A program made the translations under genes and the position numbers. Below, piece by piece: positions 27,078-37,956 of a stretch of 64,000 nucleotides of DNA (positions are counted from its first letter, which is position 1; each line of letters starts with the position of its first letter). The notes beneath the pieces are model-generated. The model saw only the letters and a program-made list of their open reading frames with translations. It ran no database searches and was not told the DNA's origin. The DNA lies in the NCBI GenBank assembly GCA_963971405.1, contig OZ020490.1, positions 34,249,464 to 34,313,463 of the forward strand, in the 5' to 3' direction. The stretch is from Psococerastis gibbosa (lineage: Eukaryota; Arthropoda; Insecta; Psocodea; Psocidae).

Positions 27078-27994
27078 GCTTTCCAATTTATACGTAGGCT
27101 AGTATAAGGAAAGCTTTGTGATGGTCGAAATTTCCGATTCCGAGATATCAACGGAATTACACGTTTTGAGGTCCGGGGAACCCAAAAAAGTGGTTTTTAC
27201 GAAATGTCTGTCTGTCGCTCTGTCTGTCTGTCTGTCTGTCTGTATGTCTGTGTGTCTGTGCTTCGATTTCCGGGCAAACTACTCGGTCAATTTTGTTGAA
27301 ATTTTGCATGTAGGTTTAAAAAAATCATACCTCGGGATTTTTATTTTCATTTTGGGCTAACTCAATTTGGGGGGGTTTTATTATCAAAAAACTCCAAAGA
27401 AACGTCAAAAAAAATTATTTCCCGAAAACGGCTCCAACAATTTCTTTTAAATTCGCAAATATTGTAGTTGTTATTAATGTTGATAAAATGCGGGGGGTCG
27501 CTTGCCCCTTCATAGTTTGATTCTGGGGGTAAATAAATAAAAATAACTAAATTTTCATGAAAAATTACTAAAAAATAATTTTTCTGCGAAACCTTTCTAT
27601 CGATGATTTCTACCTTCAGGCATGTTTTAGGTGTTAAATTTAGTAACGAAACCGGATAGGTTGCTTTCCCAAAAAAATTTTTAGTTTTGCACAAAAAAAT
27701 ATTTAGTTTGACAAAAAAATATTTTTTGATAAATGATAGAAAATTCGCGCTCAAATGCATTGCGTGTCCTGCCATTATTGCTGTGTGGTAATTAATGTGT
27801 TTGTCTGACCTATTTAGAATTTATCTCACTTTCAGTGACTTAGGGTGGACAACCCCCCCCCCCTCCCCCGAGATATCGGAAATTTAACCACTGGAAAATT
27901 ATTTACCATGTTACCATGAAATTACTCATTTTCTCTATCTGCTAATGTTGATAAATTTGGGAAGCATGTTCGAGGAAACTCGGACCGGTTCTTT
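27078..27994 (-). repeat. Repeat family Y, copy 2 (inverse)
   Basis: It starts GCTTTCCAATTTAT and ends CGGACCGGTTCTTT, a full-length inverse copy with a GTCT tract at 27206-27258 and a C run at about 27856-27864. It abuts the LINE fragment on the left. Confidence 0.7.
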
Positions 27995-28509
27995 ATTATT
28001 TATTTTCAGTGCAAACACACTTGAATGCACTCCCCCCCCCCTTCCCCAGTTAATTACCTTTCTGTCTGGCTTGAAGTACAAATAGCGCCAACCTGATCCT
28101 GATGCGAACCCAGCATACCTTTGCAATATACCTGCTTGTTCATCGGTATTCCAGAAACGTGGGCCCCATATGTGAGTCCCTTACACAGAAGTCCCTCGGT
28201 TGCATCACTGGCCTACTCTACAAACAAATGAATGAAGGCGTGTACGGTTTTTAGGTATTGTTTCTAGCACGTCCTACACGGCAGGGTGATGTCTCTCTAT
28301 ACGGACATCGGTACCATTTACTCAGCTCACACTGATTTGCTAGAAACCGCATGTATATAAATGGACATAGACACCAGGATATTGTCCAGGACTGTCATAA
28401 TATGAAATCAAGTCCTTTCCATCGCAGCCTAGATATGGCCAGTGTCTGGAAAAAAGAGTACCTCTTCTAGTATTTGAGTATTTTTATTTTATTGACGGTC
28501 TTTTTTCTG
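27995..28509. other. Unassigned
   Basis: A C run lies at about 28031-28040. No ORF, repeat match or exon was recognised. Confidence 0.35.
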
Positions 28510-28885
28510 GGCCCAGGTCTACTTACTGTATAATGGTCCCTTGTCAACGACCCCGTGGATTTCGGACATTATTTGTATTGTTTCCGTATGAATTTTTGTC
28601 CATTGGCAAACTGGTATACGTTCTCGATGTCAACCTACACCGGCTACAAGCGATAATGAACAAGCTGAGGCTAGCTTACCACTGCCGCAATGAAACAGGC
28701 GAAAGCATTACTAAGCCAATCTAGCGGAGTCAGGGCTATACAGCACTCTTGAACACTCAACTAGGAAAGCCCGGGACCACCTGCTTTACGTGTCCTCCGA
28801 TGCATGGCCAGAAAATGATAGCAGGTGTGGGACCAACCGGGGTGAAAGCCGTAGTCTGAACCACTACTCAACATGTCCTGACAAC
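28510..28885. repeat. Family C copy followed by inverse SINE1
   Basis: 28510-28712 (+) is family C. 28712-28882 is SINE1 in minus orientation, from the tail (CTAAGCCAAT) to the head (ATGTCCTGAC), with the body marker GGACCACCTGCTTTACGTG. Confidence 0.65.
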
Positions 28886-28894
28886 CGGATATCG

Positions 28895-29195
28895 GCGATC
28901 ATCATGGCACTTTGGCCCTTCTTGGAGACTGCTGCTCTGTAAAGGGAAGTCATGCTCTTGCCAAACCTCTGCCTTAAGTCTTTCAACAAGGATGTTTCTG
29001 TCGGGAGTCCTCTGTCCTTATCTTCAGTTGGATTATTATACTGGCAGATACTTTTTGTTCCTCATCACATGGCCGAAGTATGTTAGTTTCTGTTTCTTAA
29101 CCGTCAGCAACAATTTGTAGTCAGCATCCATTCGCTTTAGGAACTCAGCATTAGGAATGTGATCTCTCAAGGATATGCGGAGCATTCGTCTTTAT
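28895..29195 (-). pseudogene. LINE reverse-transcriptase C-terminal remnant
   Basis: On the minus strand the reading includes RDHIPNAEFLKRMDADYKLL, then KKQKLTYFGHVMRNKKY, and later DLRQRFGK, typical of the C-terminal part of the endonuclease-reverse-transcriptase ORF of arthropod LINEs. It contains stops. The same segment is seen at 3630-3870 and 56605-56850, and its last part at 54612-54775 on the plus strand. Confidence 0.6.
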
Positions 29196-29259
29196 ACATA
29201 TACCCACATTTCAAACGCATTGATTCAGTTATCCATAGCTTGTGCCAAAGGCCAGAGTA

Positions 29260-31020
29260 CAATACAGGTCAATGGGGGGGGGGGGGTGGATTATTATTAT
29301 TGATGGGATTATTATGGTCGTAGGTCTATTTGTAGTGTGGCCCATTGAACCTAGCTCTGCCAACGACCCCATGTCCTTTCGGACATTACTGGTATGGTTT
29401 TGGAACGAAGCCATTGGCGAACCCTTTTTCTTACTGCTTCAAACCTCGAAATAAAAACAGTGGCGTAAATAACACCCCCGCAGACCCCGCGGCGCGGGGG
29501 GGGGGGGGGGCGCAGCATTGCTGGGGGCGCACTTCGGTTCCAAAAAATAATAAGAAAATTTAGAAATCTACGTAATGAATAAAAATAATAAATATCAATT
29601 TGTTTTCCAAGTTGACTATAATTATGAAATTAGGAACTTCATCTCATTTAAAACTAAAAATTTCCTTTCTCGCCAGTACTGCGGTTCACCAGTGGCAGCA
29701 GAATGCACTAGGTACCAGCAAAACCAGACAGCGGCTGGTGCGTTTTCCATTACTAGACTATTTTATTATTATTATTCAAAATTTTTCTTCCCATTCCACC
29801 AAGAACGTAGGCAATGGAGGCTTATTGGGCTGCAGCCTCCCCCCCCCACCGAAATGAAAAGTTTAGAATTAAATGCATATAGTACGGTAACATGAATATG
29901 TCTTCCTCTGTAAATTATAAGCTTTACTGCTGTTAAAATCGCAAAACCCCACTATTTCGGACCTATCTTGTCAAATTTTCCTCCGGGTGAGACCCCCGCC
30001 CCCCCCCCCTGTTTGCTGCAATATGAATATTGAATAAGCATTCCTTTGTAAGTTTTGTAAAATTCTAGACTTTATTGCTGTTAAAATGCTTAACACCCCA
30101 CTGTATTGCACTTATATTTTCAATTTTTTTCCCTGGGTGAGACTCCCGGGCCCCCCTCTTTGGATTACGTGGAATATTATTTCTATAAAACCTAAGCCGT
30201 CGTAATGGTATAACATAACGATTTAGTCCGCATATCTACAAAATGTTGTCTGGCTGTGTCCCCACTATATAGCTTACGAGTAACACAATTAAAACAGCAT
30301 AACCTCTTAAGAATACACGATAGGATCACAGCCGCCCATTGGCGTAAATAGGAGGGTCCTGGGGGGGGAGGGGGGGCTAAGCCCATTATGGGGGCTGATG
30401 CTAAAGGCACATGGTATCCACAATAATGAAAGGGAAGTTTATTCTTAGTATACTTATTTTATATGAAAAAATCAACATATTGACCAAGTACTTTCTTAAA
30501 AAACATATTACTCAAAATGCTTAAAACCCCAATACTTCAGAGCTATTTTTTCAAATTTTTCCTCCGGGGGAGACCCCCGGGCCCCCCTCAATGGTAGGTT
30601 TATTCGTCGTTATAACAATTATCTCAATTGTACTGCTTGCAAGCATTGGCGTATATAGAGGGGTCCTGCCCCCCCCCCCCCAGGAATTCTGGTGACAAAG
30701 ATGTTATTATATAAAGGCATAGTATCCACAAAAATGAAAGGGAAATTAATTCTTGGTATGCTTATTTCACAAATCAGACAAAGACATCATGAAAAAAAGC
30801 AACATGTTGACCAAGTACTTTCACAAAAATATATTACATAAAATCCTTAAAACCCCAATATTCCAGACTTTTTTTTTCAAATTTTTTCTTCGGGGGTTCA
30901 AGGTCTTAGGGTCCTAAAGCCTCCCCCCCCCCCACAGAAATGTTGGGAATTTACGCCAGTGCAGCCACCCCCAAAAAAAATCGTGGCTACGGCCTAGCAT
31001 TCCACTATTGGCAATCACTC
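29260..31020. repeat. Poly-G/C rich repeat cluster
   Basis: G or C runs are at about 29275, 29499, 29840, 29998, 30361, 30670 and 30926. A motif (A)AAACCCCAATA or ACCCCACT, then TTTCAAATTTTTCCTCCGGG and GAGACCCCCGGGCCCCCCTC recurs four times (29935-30005, 30075-30155, 30515-30590, 30840-30900). Units also share GGCGTAAATAG or GGCGTATATAG with GGTCCTG. 29300-29425 is a family C piece. No gene is seen. Confidence 0.5.
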
Positions 31021-31075
31021 TGAATAAAAACCTTCGAATGGGTCATGTCATGTCATGTCGTAAGCGACGATATGT

Positions 31076-31241
31076 TAAATAATTAATGTCAATGGTAACG
31101 GTATATGGATAAGAAGACGCAGCGTTGAACTAGAAGAGATCCTTGACAAAGGAGAGACGTCGCACGGCTCGTTAATTGGCCGTGTGACAGGACCGCTGAG
31201 CTTCAAACGCAGTAGAGCGAATATGGAGGAGAGAAGACACG
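31076..31241 (+). CDS. Possible exon of unknown gene
   Basis: The plus-strand frame is open from just after a TAA to a GTGAGC donor (31241/31242) and reads on to a TAA soon after. It includes RRRSVELEEILDKGETSHG and SLIGRVTGPLSFKRSRANM, with charged, balanced composition unlike the surrounding repeats. No good acceptor is visible and I do not recognise the family. It could be a chance ORF of about 60 codons. Confidence 0.25.
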
Positions 31242-31453
31242 AAGGTGAGCTGCGTAATCTTTAAGAAAAATAAAATTCAAAGAAAGAAAGAAAATTGGCT
31301 TAATGTTTTTAAATTTTACAGAGAGCTTTTACTCGTTCAACATTGGACAAAATAATAAATAAAAATTAAAAAAATACATGATAATAAAAATAAAAAGGTA
31401 CCTATATAAAGTGTATGCATATATGCTGTATATATTCACTCAACATTCGCTCA

Positions 31454-31741
31454 TCATTCATACCGTTGCATGAGAAAACTGTGATAAGCCACCCTGAACT
31501 CTCCAAAGTCCAAACTCGTATCGTCTCTGGTGAGATCAAAGGAGTAGTACTGATCGAAATTGGGAATCCCCAAATGCAGTGGCACGAAAACCTCCAATTC
31601 ATTCTCCACTACGCGCTTCCATCTTCACCACGAGGAGGGATTTTCGCGTCTTTGCTCCTGAGACCATGTGACATTACACAGTAGCTCAGCCATACCTTCA
31701 ACCACCAGCGGCAGGTATCCCCCAGGTCTAATTAGGTTTGG
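31454..31741 (-). pseudogene. Coding-like stretch with one in-frame TGA
   Basis: One minus-strand frame is open from after a TAA (31742-31744) to TGA at 31456-31454, broken only by TGA at 31627-31625. It reads GYLPLVVEGMAELLCNVTW, then after the TGA RWKRVVENELEVFVPLHLGI and PNFDQYYSFDLTRDD, ending FLMQRYE. Composition looks protein-like. I cannot name the family. The plus strand is also open (31415-31684), so strand is not certain. It may be a broken exon of a host gene or an unknown mobile element. Confidence 0.3.
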
Positions 31742-31871
31742 TTATGCGTATTGTAACTTAAAATTCGCTAGTAACGTTGCAAAATTGTTCAATAGTTATT
31801 AATATCTATTACTTAAATCATAATGCATTTGATTCAGAAGCTATTAAGGAAATGACTATTAATGATAGCTA

Positions 31872-32224
31872 CAGTAGAACGCCGATTATCCGAACGCCGA
31901 TTAACCGAATCGCCAATTATCCGAATCGGTTCTAAGCGTAATATTAAGCTTGAAAATGCTGTCCTTACGTGGTTTTTGCAGCAACGATCTATTGGGCAAC
32001 CGATTTCAGGACCGATTTTATGTCAAAAGGCGCGAATGAGCGATATTGTAGAACTGTGTTTGTTAAATACATGTACCTAGGTATGTATACATATATTAAT
32101 ATAATTTATTCTATGCGTGACAGTTCGTTTTGCTTTATCACCAGTCTATGTCCGATTATCCGAATTTTTGATTATCCGGAATCGAGTCCAGTCCCAATTC
32201 GTTCGGATAATCGGCGTTCTACTG
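31872..32224 (+). mobile_element. Pogo/Tigger-type element, internally deleted
   Basis: Inverted ends CAGTAGAACGCCGATTATCC are flanked by TA on both sides (31870-31871, 32225-32226). Internal sequence encodes LENAVLTWFLQQRSIGQPIS followed by GPILCQKA, the CENP-B-type helix-turn-helix of pogo/Tigger transposases (frame at 31949-32032). The DDE domain is missing. Confidence 0.85.
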
Positions 32225-32226
32225 TA

Positions 32227-32817
32227 TAATTATTGCTTTTTTCTCAATTAGTTAGTAATTGCAGTAGATCAGTATTATTATTATTTTAAATTTCCAACAT
32301 CCACTCTTAGGTATGATACAGGTATTATTTTGGGATTTTAAAAAATTGCGGGGGTAAATTGGGACAATTGGGGATATAAGAGTTTCCTCATATGGTGACG
32401 CTTGTAAACCGGTTTAATACTTCAATTTTCGCCATTATAAACTAGGCAAACATCTTAAAATAATTACAGGTTTAATGATTGAACCATCTTGAATGTCACT
32501 CTGCGTAATTACATAAGAATGTTCAAGTCTTGAGACATATGGTTGTTTGCCTTAGGGCTCGCACAAGTTTGACTAGGTACCTTAAGGCTCAAGGCACAAC
32601 ATTTCCCAGTGATATCAATATACCTGCGCCTTCAGGTTATTTGGCCGTCTTCCGACTTCCTGCTTGGATACATATTTGTTTTAGACTTTAGACGGTGAGA
32701 ATATATGTTTGTGCCATCCAGCCAATGACCTTATGGTATTGTGTGCGTAATTTGGGCAACCACAGATGCTCCCCCCTATAATATGTTTCTGTAATTCAGC
32801 CGGACTTAGGACGTCCT
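32227..32817. other. Unassigned AT-rich stretch
   Basis: No recognisable element or ORF. Confidence 0.35.
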
Positions 32818-33270
32818 TTTGGAATAATAAATAAGTAAATGACTAGGCCTATATATTTCTGTTAAATTATGCAATCAAGTAATCAACAAGTTATCGACAA
32901 GAAAGTATAAAGTAAAATCGTCAAAATATCGCCAAAATCAAGTAGTTCTGTCATTGTTATTGTGCTAGTGTCTCAGTGACAGTGTAGAAAGCTTTCTCTA
33001 AAAGTTGGTCTCTAAGCAATTTAGGGAAGTTAGTAGCAATTTTATTCTCGCCGCTCTCAGTTCAATCGGGAGTTATCTAAGGCAGGAGTTCCCAAACTTT
33101 TTTGTTCGTGGACCACTAGATTATTTTGTGATTTTCTTATTTCTTACTTTGGCCCGTGGACCCCCTGATAAAATTATGTCTGTAAATCACTGGTGGACTG
33201 GTGGTCCATGGACCACAGTTATGGACCACAGTTTGGGAACCCCTGTTCCAAGGTAAGCGAAACCTTGTGG
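32818..33270 (-). pseudogene. LINE RT 3' end, interrupted by a hAT MITE
   Basis: The sequence matches the minus-strand LINE end at 26470-26829 (UTR with AAATCGTCAAAATATCG, then the C terminus). It is split at 33083-33245 by a short TIR element. Confidence 0.55.
33083..33245. mobile_element. hAT-type MITE
   Basis: Ends CAGGAGTTCCCAAACTTTTT and AGTTTGGGAACCCCTG are inverted repeats of hAT style. Flanks ATCTAAGG (33075-33082) and TTCCAAGG (33246-33253) match at six of eight positions. The LINE copy at 26690 shows the empty site TCTCTAAGGTAGGCG. Confidence 0.75.
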
Positions 33271-33886
33271 GAAGGGAGGGAAAGTGGAAGCTGGTTGAAA
33301 AAAAACAACATTAGGAGCAAAAAATAGTTTTTTTGCAAAGTTGTATTTGCTTCAATTAGGCCTATAAATCATTGAGGCATTAATGTGCAGTTGAAGAAAT
33401 GTTCCTCCACTTTTTAATGCGTAATATATAGCCGGTACTTTTGAAGGTGTGAAAATATTCAGTGTTAGGTTAGGTCCACGCCTTCAAAAGCTGTGGCCAA
33501 ACTTTGTTAGTGCGGACAGCGTACTTTGTACCTATTTAAAGGTAATGTAGAAGCTATAAAAAGATGAAGAAGAAAAAGAAACTAGTTTCCCCACAGTTTT
33601 AGAAGACGTTGACACTTCGCTAACATTCAGTTAATTGTTTACACGGCCCACAGATTCCCGAGGTACCTATAACATACCAATTATTAAAAACAAGGCCTGT
33701 GCAAAAAATAAGATTTTTTCAATATAAATTCGTGGGTTTAAAATCCAGTTACTAAAAAAGGCAGAGCAGTTTGAAAATACGATTTATGTAATGTAATGAA
33801 ATGTAATTTGAAAGTTTTACAAAAATATAGTGAGTTACAATTTTACTGTATATCCACCGTTACCGTTTTAGTTGTGGCTCACACTA
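33254..33886. other. Unassigned
   Basis: The end of the LINE fragment is followed by AT-rich sequence with no recognised content. Confidence 0.35.
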
Positions 33887-33889
33887 TAA

Positions 33890-34313
33890 GGCGGGTATTC
33901 CACATGCGTACATCATCAATGAAAATTATGAAATTGAAGGACATTTCAATTTTTCATTGATGGCGGCCATTCCATGTTTTTTCAAAAATTGACAATTTTC
34001 TATTGAAACGTATGTGCCAAATTTTTGAAAACGCATTTGTTTCTTGAAATTGTATTTGTTTTGTTCGTCGCCTTATTATTTAAACCTTATTATAATTTTT
34101 ATACAGAAATGCGTTCTTTTTAATGAAATCAATTAAAATAGTTGTACTTGTCATATCCCATGACGCCATTTTTTAATTTTAGTTTGCTTGTTTGTGATTT
34201 TACTCTATGATCAATTGGTCATTGATCAATTTTAACAATGTCATAGAGTAAAATTGAGATGTCCTTCAATTTCATAATTTTCATTGACGATGTACGTATG
34301 TGGAATACCCGCC
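33890..34313. mobile_element. TIR element GGCGGGTATTCC with TAA target duplication
   Basis: Inverted arms of about 58 bp (GGCGGGTATTCCACATGCGT...) are flanked by TAA at 33887-33889 and 34314-34316. There is no ORF. Internal AATTGATCA-rich sequence resembles the middle of the GGCGCC family. PIF/Harbinger-type MITE by tips and duplication. Confidence 0.85.
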
Positions 34314-34316
34314 TAA

Positions 34317-34874
34317 GTACCTTATATAGGACTTGTATCATGATGTATTGTATATGCTGATGCTATGGCGTAATTAAAAAAAATATATATATGTATTATA
34401 TAGCATTAGGCTTCCGCTATCAGCTTTCATGCAGCCCACTGCCCAATACAGTTGTCTATATAGGTGTCATAAATATCTTTTAATAAATACGTTAGAATAA
34501 GATTATTTTAAGTTAAGCGTTTTTGTTTTGTTGACTATGCACCTATATTTCGGAAATTGAATTGTTTTTGGACGCGGGTTAGACAGAAAACGACTTTCTG
34601 ACGATTTTACTTCATTCTTTCTTGTCAATTACTTGATTATAGCCTATAATTAAGTAAAATAGTAGGTTAATTGTTAGAGTGGGCCGAAAGGCCCAAAATT
34701 CACCCATATGGAAAATAGAGACAATTTTCTTCCTTTTACATACCATATATATACATATATATATATACCCATATATATATGTATAATTATATATATATAT
34801 ATATGTGTATATATATATATATATATATGTATAATTTAACAGAAATACATTTATTTATTTATTTATTTCTAGTC
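34317..34874. other. LINE-like 3' end and TA microsatellite
   Basis: 34600-34870 resembles the LINE 3' UTR at 27000-27075 (GACGATTTTA, CTTTCTTGT, AACAGAAATA, then ATTT repeats). It is interrupted by a TA-rich microsatellite at about 34745-34830. Confidence 0.45.
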
Positions 34875-34878
34875 TTAA

Positions 34879-35628
34879 GGCTGAGTGTTCAAAATGTTTT
34901 GTAAACAAGAAATTTTGCTGATTTTTTTTTTATTGCTCATTCCACAGATACAAAGATAACAAAGTGAACAGATAAAAAACTCTAAAAAATTCAAGTTATC
35001 GCAGGAAGTTTATATTTTCTGAACTGAAATATTATTACCTTAAAAAAATTGGATAAAGAGCCTTAAGGCGCTCATTCCATCGACCGGCTAGGGCCATTTA
35101 CAAAAACAGTGGTAGCAGACATTCAAGACTTAGGCGGGGTTCCCACCGACCTCGCATTGCAGAATTGCCGGAAATGTTTATTTTCCTCTATGCCATCGTT
35201 AAAATTGATCAATGATCATACAGTAAAATCACAAACAAACAAACTAAAATTAAAAAAATGGCGTCATGGGATATGTTAAGTACAAACATTTTAATAGATT
35301 TCTATAAAAAGAAAAATTCTAGTTTCCGTCAATGTCATTTGCATTCAGCTATGCGAGGTCAGTGGAAACGTCACCTAAGTCTTGAATGTCTGCTACCACG
35401 TCACTGTTTTTGTAAATAGCCCTAGCCGGTCAGTGGAATGGGCACCATTTTGTGGCACAGTTGTAAATCTGTAAGGGAAATAGACAGCTTTCACAGAAAG
35501 CTCGTATTTTTTAAGATTTTTTCATCTGTTCCCTTTTATATCTTTGTGGCTGTGGAACGAGCAATTTATTAATTTCGTCCAAAAAGTACGATAATTTCTT
35601 GTTTACAAAACATTTTGAACACTCAGCC
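34879..35628. mobile_element. TIR element with TTAA flanks, hosting a second MITE
   Basis: Inverted arms of about 100 bp start GGCTGAGTGTTCAAAATG and are flanked by TTAA at 34875-34878 and 35629-35632, as in piggyBac-type insertion. At its centre lies the GGCGCC element 35067-35446. Without it the host element is about 370 bp. Confidence 0.75.
35067..35446. mobile_element. GGCGCC-family MITE, copy 1
   Basis: Tips are GGCGCTCATTCC and GGAATGGGCACC. Arms of about 75 bp contain CCGGCTAGGGC and GACTTAGG. TAA is on the left (35064-35066), with ATT on the right. Other copies: 37576-37956, 56895-57278, 59055-59426. Confidence 0.8.
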
Positions 35629-35632
35629 TTAA

Positions 35633-36248
35633 GTCTCGCCCCGTAAATACAATATACGACGCTTATATTATTGTTGTTATTATTAATCGGCGAAGACGTC
35701 TAACTTCTGTAAATCTAACTCCCCTGGAGCTGTCGCGTTTCTAACTATTGTCATAAAATAAAACGACCAACTCCAATATCTAGCATTAAATCATTTAAAA
35801 TAGCTCTTAACAGATAATTTCACAGATAATCAAACCCTAGAGGAAAGAACTCACGAAGGATTCTTGTCCGGCCAATGCCATATACCGGCTAATGTACCGG
35901 CTTCAGAGAAAGCGAGCTACAGTAGCCGATGTTTCACTTATGGAGAGCGTTGTCAATTCATTGACAAGTAGGATGTCTAGGGAGAAATGGGTAATTATTT
36001 CGAATGCAAATTTGTTAAGATGATCTAACCAAATGGTAATGTATATAAGGCCATTAGTTATTGGCCCATTTCTTAAGTTTGTGAGTTTTGTCAATCTTTT
36101 AGTATGAATAAGTTAATAGAAATCGTTATGGGACGTTGAACATTTTTGAGCGCGTGGAACATTGAACAATATGAACATTATAAATGAATGAAAATGAGAT
36201 TTTTTTAACATTACAAATATTTAACTTCTTCATCTGCTAAAATAAAAA
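35633..36248. other. Unassigned
   Basis: The minus-strand ORF 36094-35903 has no recognisable domain. No other content. Confidence 0.35.
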
Positions 36249-37048
36249 AAAGAACCGGTCCGAGTGTACTCGAACATGCTTTCCCATTTATCAAAATTAG
36301 TAGATAGAGAAAATGAGTAATTTCATGGTAAGTAATTTGCCTATTGCTCGGGGGGGGGGGGGGGGAGGGTTGTCCACCTGACGTCATTGGAGGTGAGGTA
36401 TATTCTAGATAGGTCAGACCAACACATTACCGCACAGCAATACTGGCAGGGCACGCAATGCATTTGAGCGTGAATCATTAAAAAAAAAAAAAAAAATACA
36501 ACAAAACCAAATACTTTTCTGGGAAAGCAACCTGTCCGGTTTCGTTACTCAATTTAACACCTAAAACATACCTGAAAGTAGAAATCATCGATAGAAAGGT
36601 TTCGCAGAAAAATTATTTTTTAGTAATTTTTCATGAAGATTTAGTTATTTTTATTTTTTTACCCCCAGAAGCAGACTATCAAGGGACAAGCAACCCCCCG
36701 CATTTTATCAACATTAATAACAACTACAATATATGTGAATTTAAAAGAAACCGTAGGAGCCGTTTTTGGGAAATAATTTTTTTTGACGTTTTTTTGGTGG
36801 TTTTTGAGTTAGCCCAAAAAAAAAAAAAAGTGTCCTGCGGTATGATTTTTTTAAACCTACATGCAAAATCTACCGAGTAGTTTGCCCGGAAATCGACGCA
36901 TAGACAGACAGAGCGACAGACAGACATTTCGTAAAAACCAGTTTTTTGGGTTCCTGGGACCTCAAAACGTGTAATTCCGTTGAAATCTCGGAATCGAAAA
37001 TTTCGACCATCACAAAGCTTTCCTTATACTACGTATAAATTGGAAAGC
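36249..37048 (+). repeat. Repeat family Y, copy 3
   Basis: It runs from AAAGAACCGGTCCGAG to AATTGGAAAGC. The G run is at about 36349-36365, and the GACAGACAG tract is short (36902-36926). Confidence 0.7.
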
Positions 37049-37289
37049 AATAAAAATAAAATATATATATATACTTTTTATTAATCATAACGCAACGCCA
37101 TTTGGGGCTTACGCATTGTATGTTTATGTGTAGCAATGCTGTGGTTTGGAATGGGGTTGGTGTGGTATGCACTATTGTTTTTTCGGTAAACTGCTATAAG
37201 CGCTCTGGACAACGAGTTGCCCAGGTACCGTCTACTACAAAAATAAAATTATTGACATAGCTTCGTCCACAAAATAAAAACAATCATAT

Positions 37290-37575
37290 AACCCGGAGGT
37301 GGGCGGAAGCATGGAAGACCCATTGGCAGACCAAGGACAGTATCGAGAGTGGCGTATCCGTAGAAATTATGAGCTCTACGCAATATACCGAGAACCTCCG
37401 ATAGTAGCCGAAATCAAGAGAGCCCACATCAGGTGGCTAGGGCACTTGGAACCAATACCAAACGATAGGGCTACAAGAGCAGCCTTACACAAGGTGCCCC
37501 AAGGGAGAAGACGAGTAGAACAGCCACGGTTGCGATGGTCGGACGACGCTGACGTCTGGCGAGTGGCGACCCTTG
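37290..37575 (+). pseudogene. LINE RT C-terminal fragment
   Basis: Reads YREWRIRRNYELYAIYREPP, then IVAEIKRAHIRWLGHLEPIP and PRLRWSDDADVW, the standard C-terminal end of RTE-like LINE ORFs. The frame runs on by chance into the adjoining MITE, making a 127-codon ORF. Related inverse copy: 51690-51990. Confidence 0.7.
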
Positions 37576-37956
37576 GGCGCCCATTCCAACGACCGGCTAG
37601 GGCTATTTACAAAAACAGTGACGTAGTAGCAGACATTCAAGACTTAGGCAGGGTTTACACCGACCTCGCATTGCAGAATTGACGGAAATGTTTATTTTCC
37701 TCTATGGCATAGTTAAAATTGATCAATGATCATACTGTAAAATCACAAACAAACAAACCAAAATTAAAAATGGGATGGGATATGTTAAGTACAAACATTT
37801 TAATAGATTTCTATAAAAAGAAAAATTCTAATTTCCGTCAATGTCATTTGCATTCTGCAATGCGAGGTCGGTGGAAACGCCACCTAAGTCTTGAATGTCT
37901 GCTACCACGTCACCGTTTTTTGTAAACAGCGCTAGCCGGTCGGTGGAATGGGCGCC
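37576..37956. mobile_element. GGCGCC-family MITE, copy 2
   Basis: Tips GGCGCCCATTCC and GGAATGGGCGCC are perfect. TTA follows on the right (37957-37959), TTG precedes on the left, consistent with a TTA duplication with one change. Confidence 0.8.

Noticed and set aside
35903-36094. 63-codon minus ORF with hydrophobic helices
   Set aside because: No start context, splice sites, repeat match or family resemblance could be found.
37299-37682. 127-codon plus-strand gene
   Set aside because: The first two thirds are a LINE reverse-transcriptase end and the rest is the arm of a MITE; it is a chance fusion.
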